Part shown: positions 63,126 to 64,000 of the stretch, in pieces | Layout: every line of letters begins with the position of its first letter | Position numbering within the stretch: position 1 is the stretch's first letter | Source of the DNA: Lentisphaerae bacterium GWF2_57_35 | GTDB lineage: Bacteria; Verrucomicrobiota; Kiritimatiellia; CAIQIC01; GWF2-57-35 | Length of the DNA stretch: 64,000 nt | Direction: 5' to 3' | Assembly: GCA_001804865.1 (NCBI GenBank) | Contig: MHBK01000009.1 | Coordinates: 1 to 64,000 of the forward strand | Notes under the pieces: model-generated | What the model saw: only the letters and a program-made list of their open reading frames with translations | The model's database searches: none | Told to the model about the DNA's origin: nothing | Program-made: the position numbers and the translations under genes

Positions 63126-63989
63126 ATGAACAATCCGCTTTCCCAAGCCGCCATCGAATGGGGCCATCATGTCTGGCTGGTTTATCTGGCCTTGCTTATA
63201 GCCGGCATGCTCGCGGATGTATTTCTGCTGGTGTATTACTACGCGCATCCTCCGCATTGGGACGAGAACGCCGGCTTGCTGCGCCAAAAAGCGGCGCCGG
63301 CGGGATTTATCGTCCGGCTCCTGCTTTTCCTGGTCTCGATCTTTATCGTCATCCTGTCGGCGCGCAAAATTGCCGGCGCTTGGGGAGGTCCCGCCGTGCT
63401 CGAAAACGAGCCGCTGTGGATCATCGTGCAGAGCGTGGGATTCCACGGCATCGGCCTGCTGGCCATCGCAGGACTCCTGAAGCAGTTCGGCGCGACCTGG
63501 AAAGGGGTGTTTGGACTGCGCTCCAAACGCTTCTTCAAGGCCCTGGGCACGGGGCTGGTGTTCTATCTGGCTTCCATGCCCTTCCTCTGGTTCTACTCCC
63601 TGCTCTATCAAGCCGCCTTGAAGCACATCGGCTACGAGCCGTCCTGGCAGGAGGTGGCGCTGGTGCTGACCGGCGATCAGCCGCTGTGGATTCGCATCTA
63701 CTTTTTCTTCATGGGCATCGTGCTGGCGCCGGTTTTCGAGGAAGTCGTGTTCCGCGGCATTCTACTGCCCTACTTTGCCCAGAAATGGGGCGTCAGCCGG
63801 TCGGTCATCCTGATCTCCCTGCTGTTCGCCGGCATTCACTTCCACATCCCTGCCCTGGGGCCCCTGTTTGTGATCTCCCTCGCATTATCGCTGGCTTACA
63901 TCTCGACCCGATCCATCCTCGTGCCGATCGCCATGCACGGCATCTTCAACGCAGTAAATCTGACGTTAATGCTGGTGATGAGGAACTGA
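63126..63989 (+). CDS. CPBP-family intramembrane metalloprotease
   Basis: The 287-aa protein has about eight membrane spans and the CPBP (CAAX-protease/bacteriocin-processing) signature: EEVVFRG with E205, E206 and R210, FAGIHFH with H238, and AMHGIFNAVN with H271 and N275. These residues form the proposed active site for cleaving membrane-associated substrates. It lies 19 bp after the glycosyltransferase and is probably co-transcribed. The substrate is unknown. The gene is complete, with only a few bases of window after it. Confidence 0.9.
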   Translation: MNNPLSQAAIEWGHHVWLVYLALLIAGMLADVFLLVYYYAHPPHWDENAGLLRQKAAPAGFIVRLLLFLVSIFIVILSARKIAGAWGGPAVLENEPLWIIVQSVGFHGIGLLAIAGLLKQFGATWKGVFGLRSKRFFKALGTGLVFYLASMPFLWFYSLLYQAALKHIGYEPSWQEVALVLTGDQPLWIRIYFFFMGIVLAPVFEEVVFRGILLPYFAQKWGVSRSVILISLLFAGIHFHIPALGPLFVISLALSLAYISTRSILVPIAMHGIFNAVNLTLMLVMRN

Positions 63990-64000
63990 AGGGGATCGAA

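Noticed and set aside
1..64000. tRNA, tmRNA or rRNA genes
   Set aside because: I saw no cloverleaf with a GTTCRANNC T-arm, no tmRNA beside smpB, and no conserved rRNA sequence by eye.

Overview
The window looks like chromosomal DNA from a GC-rich, Gram-negative polysaccharide degrader of the PVC group, most likely Verrucomicrobiota or Kiritimatiellota. This is an inference. It rests on two GloVer (Gloeobacter/Verrucomicrobia) repeat proteins, very large multidomain secreted glycosidases, LacI-type control of those glycosidases, and outer-membrane functions (lipoproteins, a DUF6268-like barrel, a SurA-like chaperone, a PagL-like lipid A deacylase). I see no rRNA, tRNA or CRISPR array.

Left end (1-8.1 kb): a small mobile/defence patch. 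It holds a RAYT transposase remnant beside an inverted-repeat element, a 936-aa primase-helicase-nuclease fusion of the TOTE conflict-system type, and a ribbon-helix-helix/MazF toxin-antitoxin pair whose antitoxin appears to be leaderless. A VanX-type D-Ala-D-Ala dipeptidase, a secreted GH5 lipoprotein and two paralogous small basic Cys-containing proteins follow.

Centre (8.1-36.3 kb): the most striking part. A three-gene block, LacI regulator > giant GH44 protein > seven-repeat GloVer protein, occurs twice in tandem on the minus strand. The same palindrome, GGGAGCGCTCCC, lies upstream of both LacI genes and both GH44 genes. One copy fills the spacer of a near-consensus promoter for a divergent, apparently cytoplasmic GH26-like hydrolase at 34847. 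GH44-B (4229 aa) carries three complete seven-repeat FG-GAP propellers. GH44-A (2163 aa) carries a seven-repeat LVIVD propeller that appears to interrupt a carbohydrate-binding-like domain. The block reads as a duplicated, locally regulated polysaccharide-utilisation module. A degraded third GH44 gene lies at 57.7-58.7 kb.

Right half (36.6-64 kb): mostly housekeeping genes. It holds a DUF2760/Hsp70-like/Hsp70-DUF3731 cluster, a membrane-protein/DUF6268 pair, a PurF-like protein lacking the N-terminal catalytic cysteine, a surA-like/pdxA/rsmA/pagL-like run, smpB, rpoZ, dnaK-groES-groEL, ruvB, a lipoprotein, a histidine phosphatase with an added beta-sandwich, a SWIM/SNF2 helicase, a family 2 glycosyltransferase and a CPBP protease.

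Intergenic DNA holds several unexplained structures: TTTTCCAA-N3-TTGGAAAA palindromes spaced exactly 31 bp apart at two distant loci, short-period (6-7 bp) tandem-repeat foldbacks, and a 216-bp MITE-like foldback.
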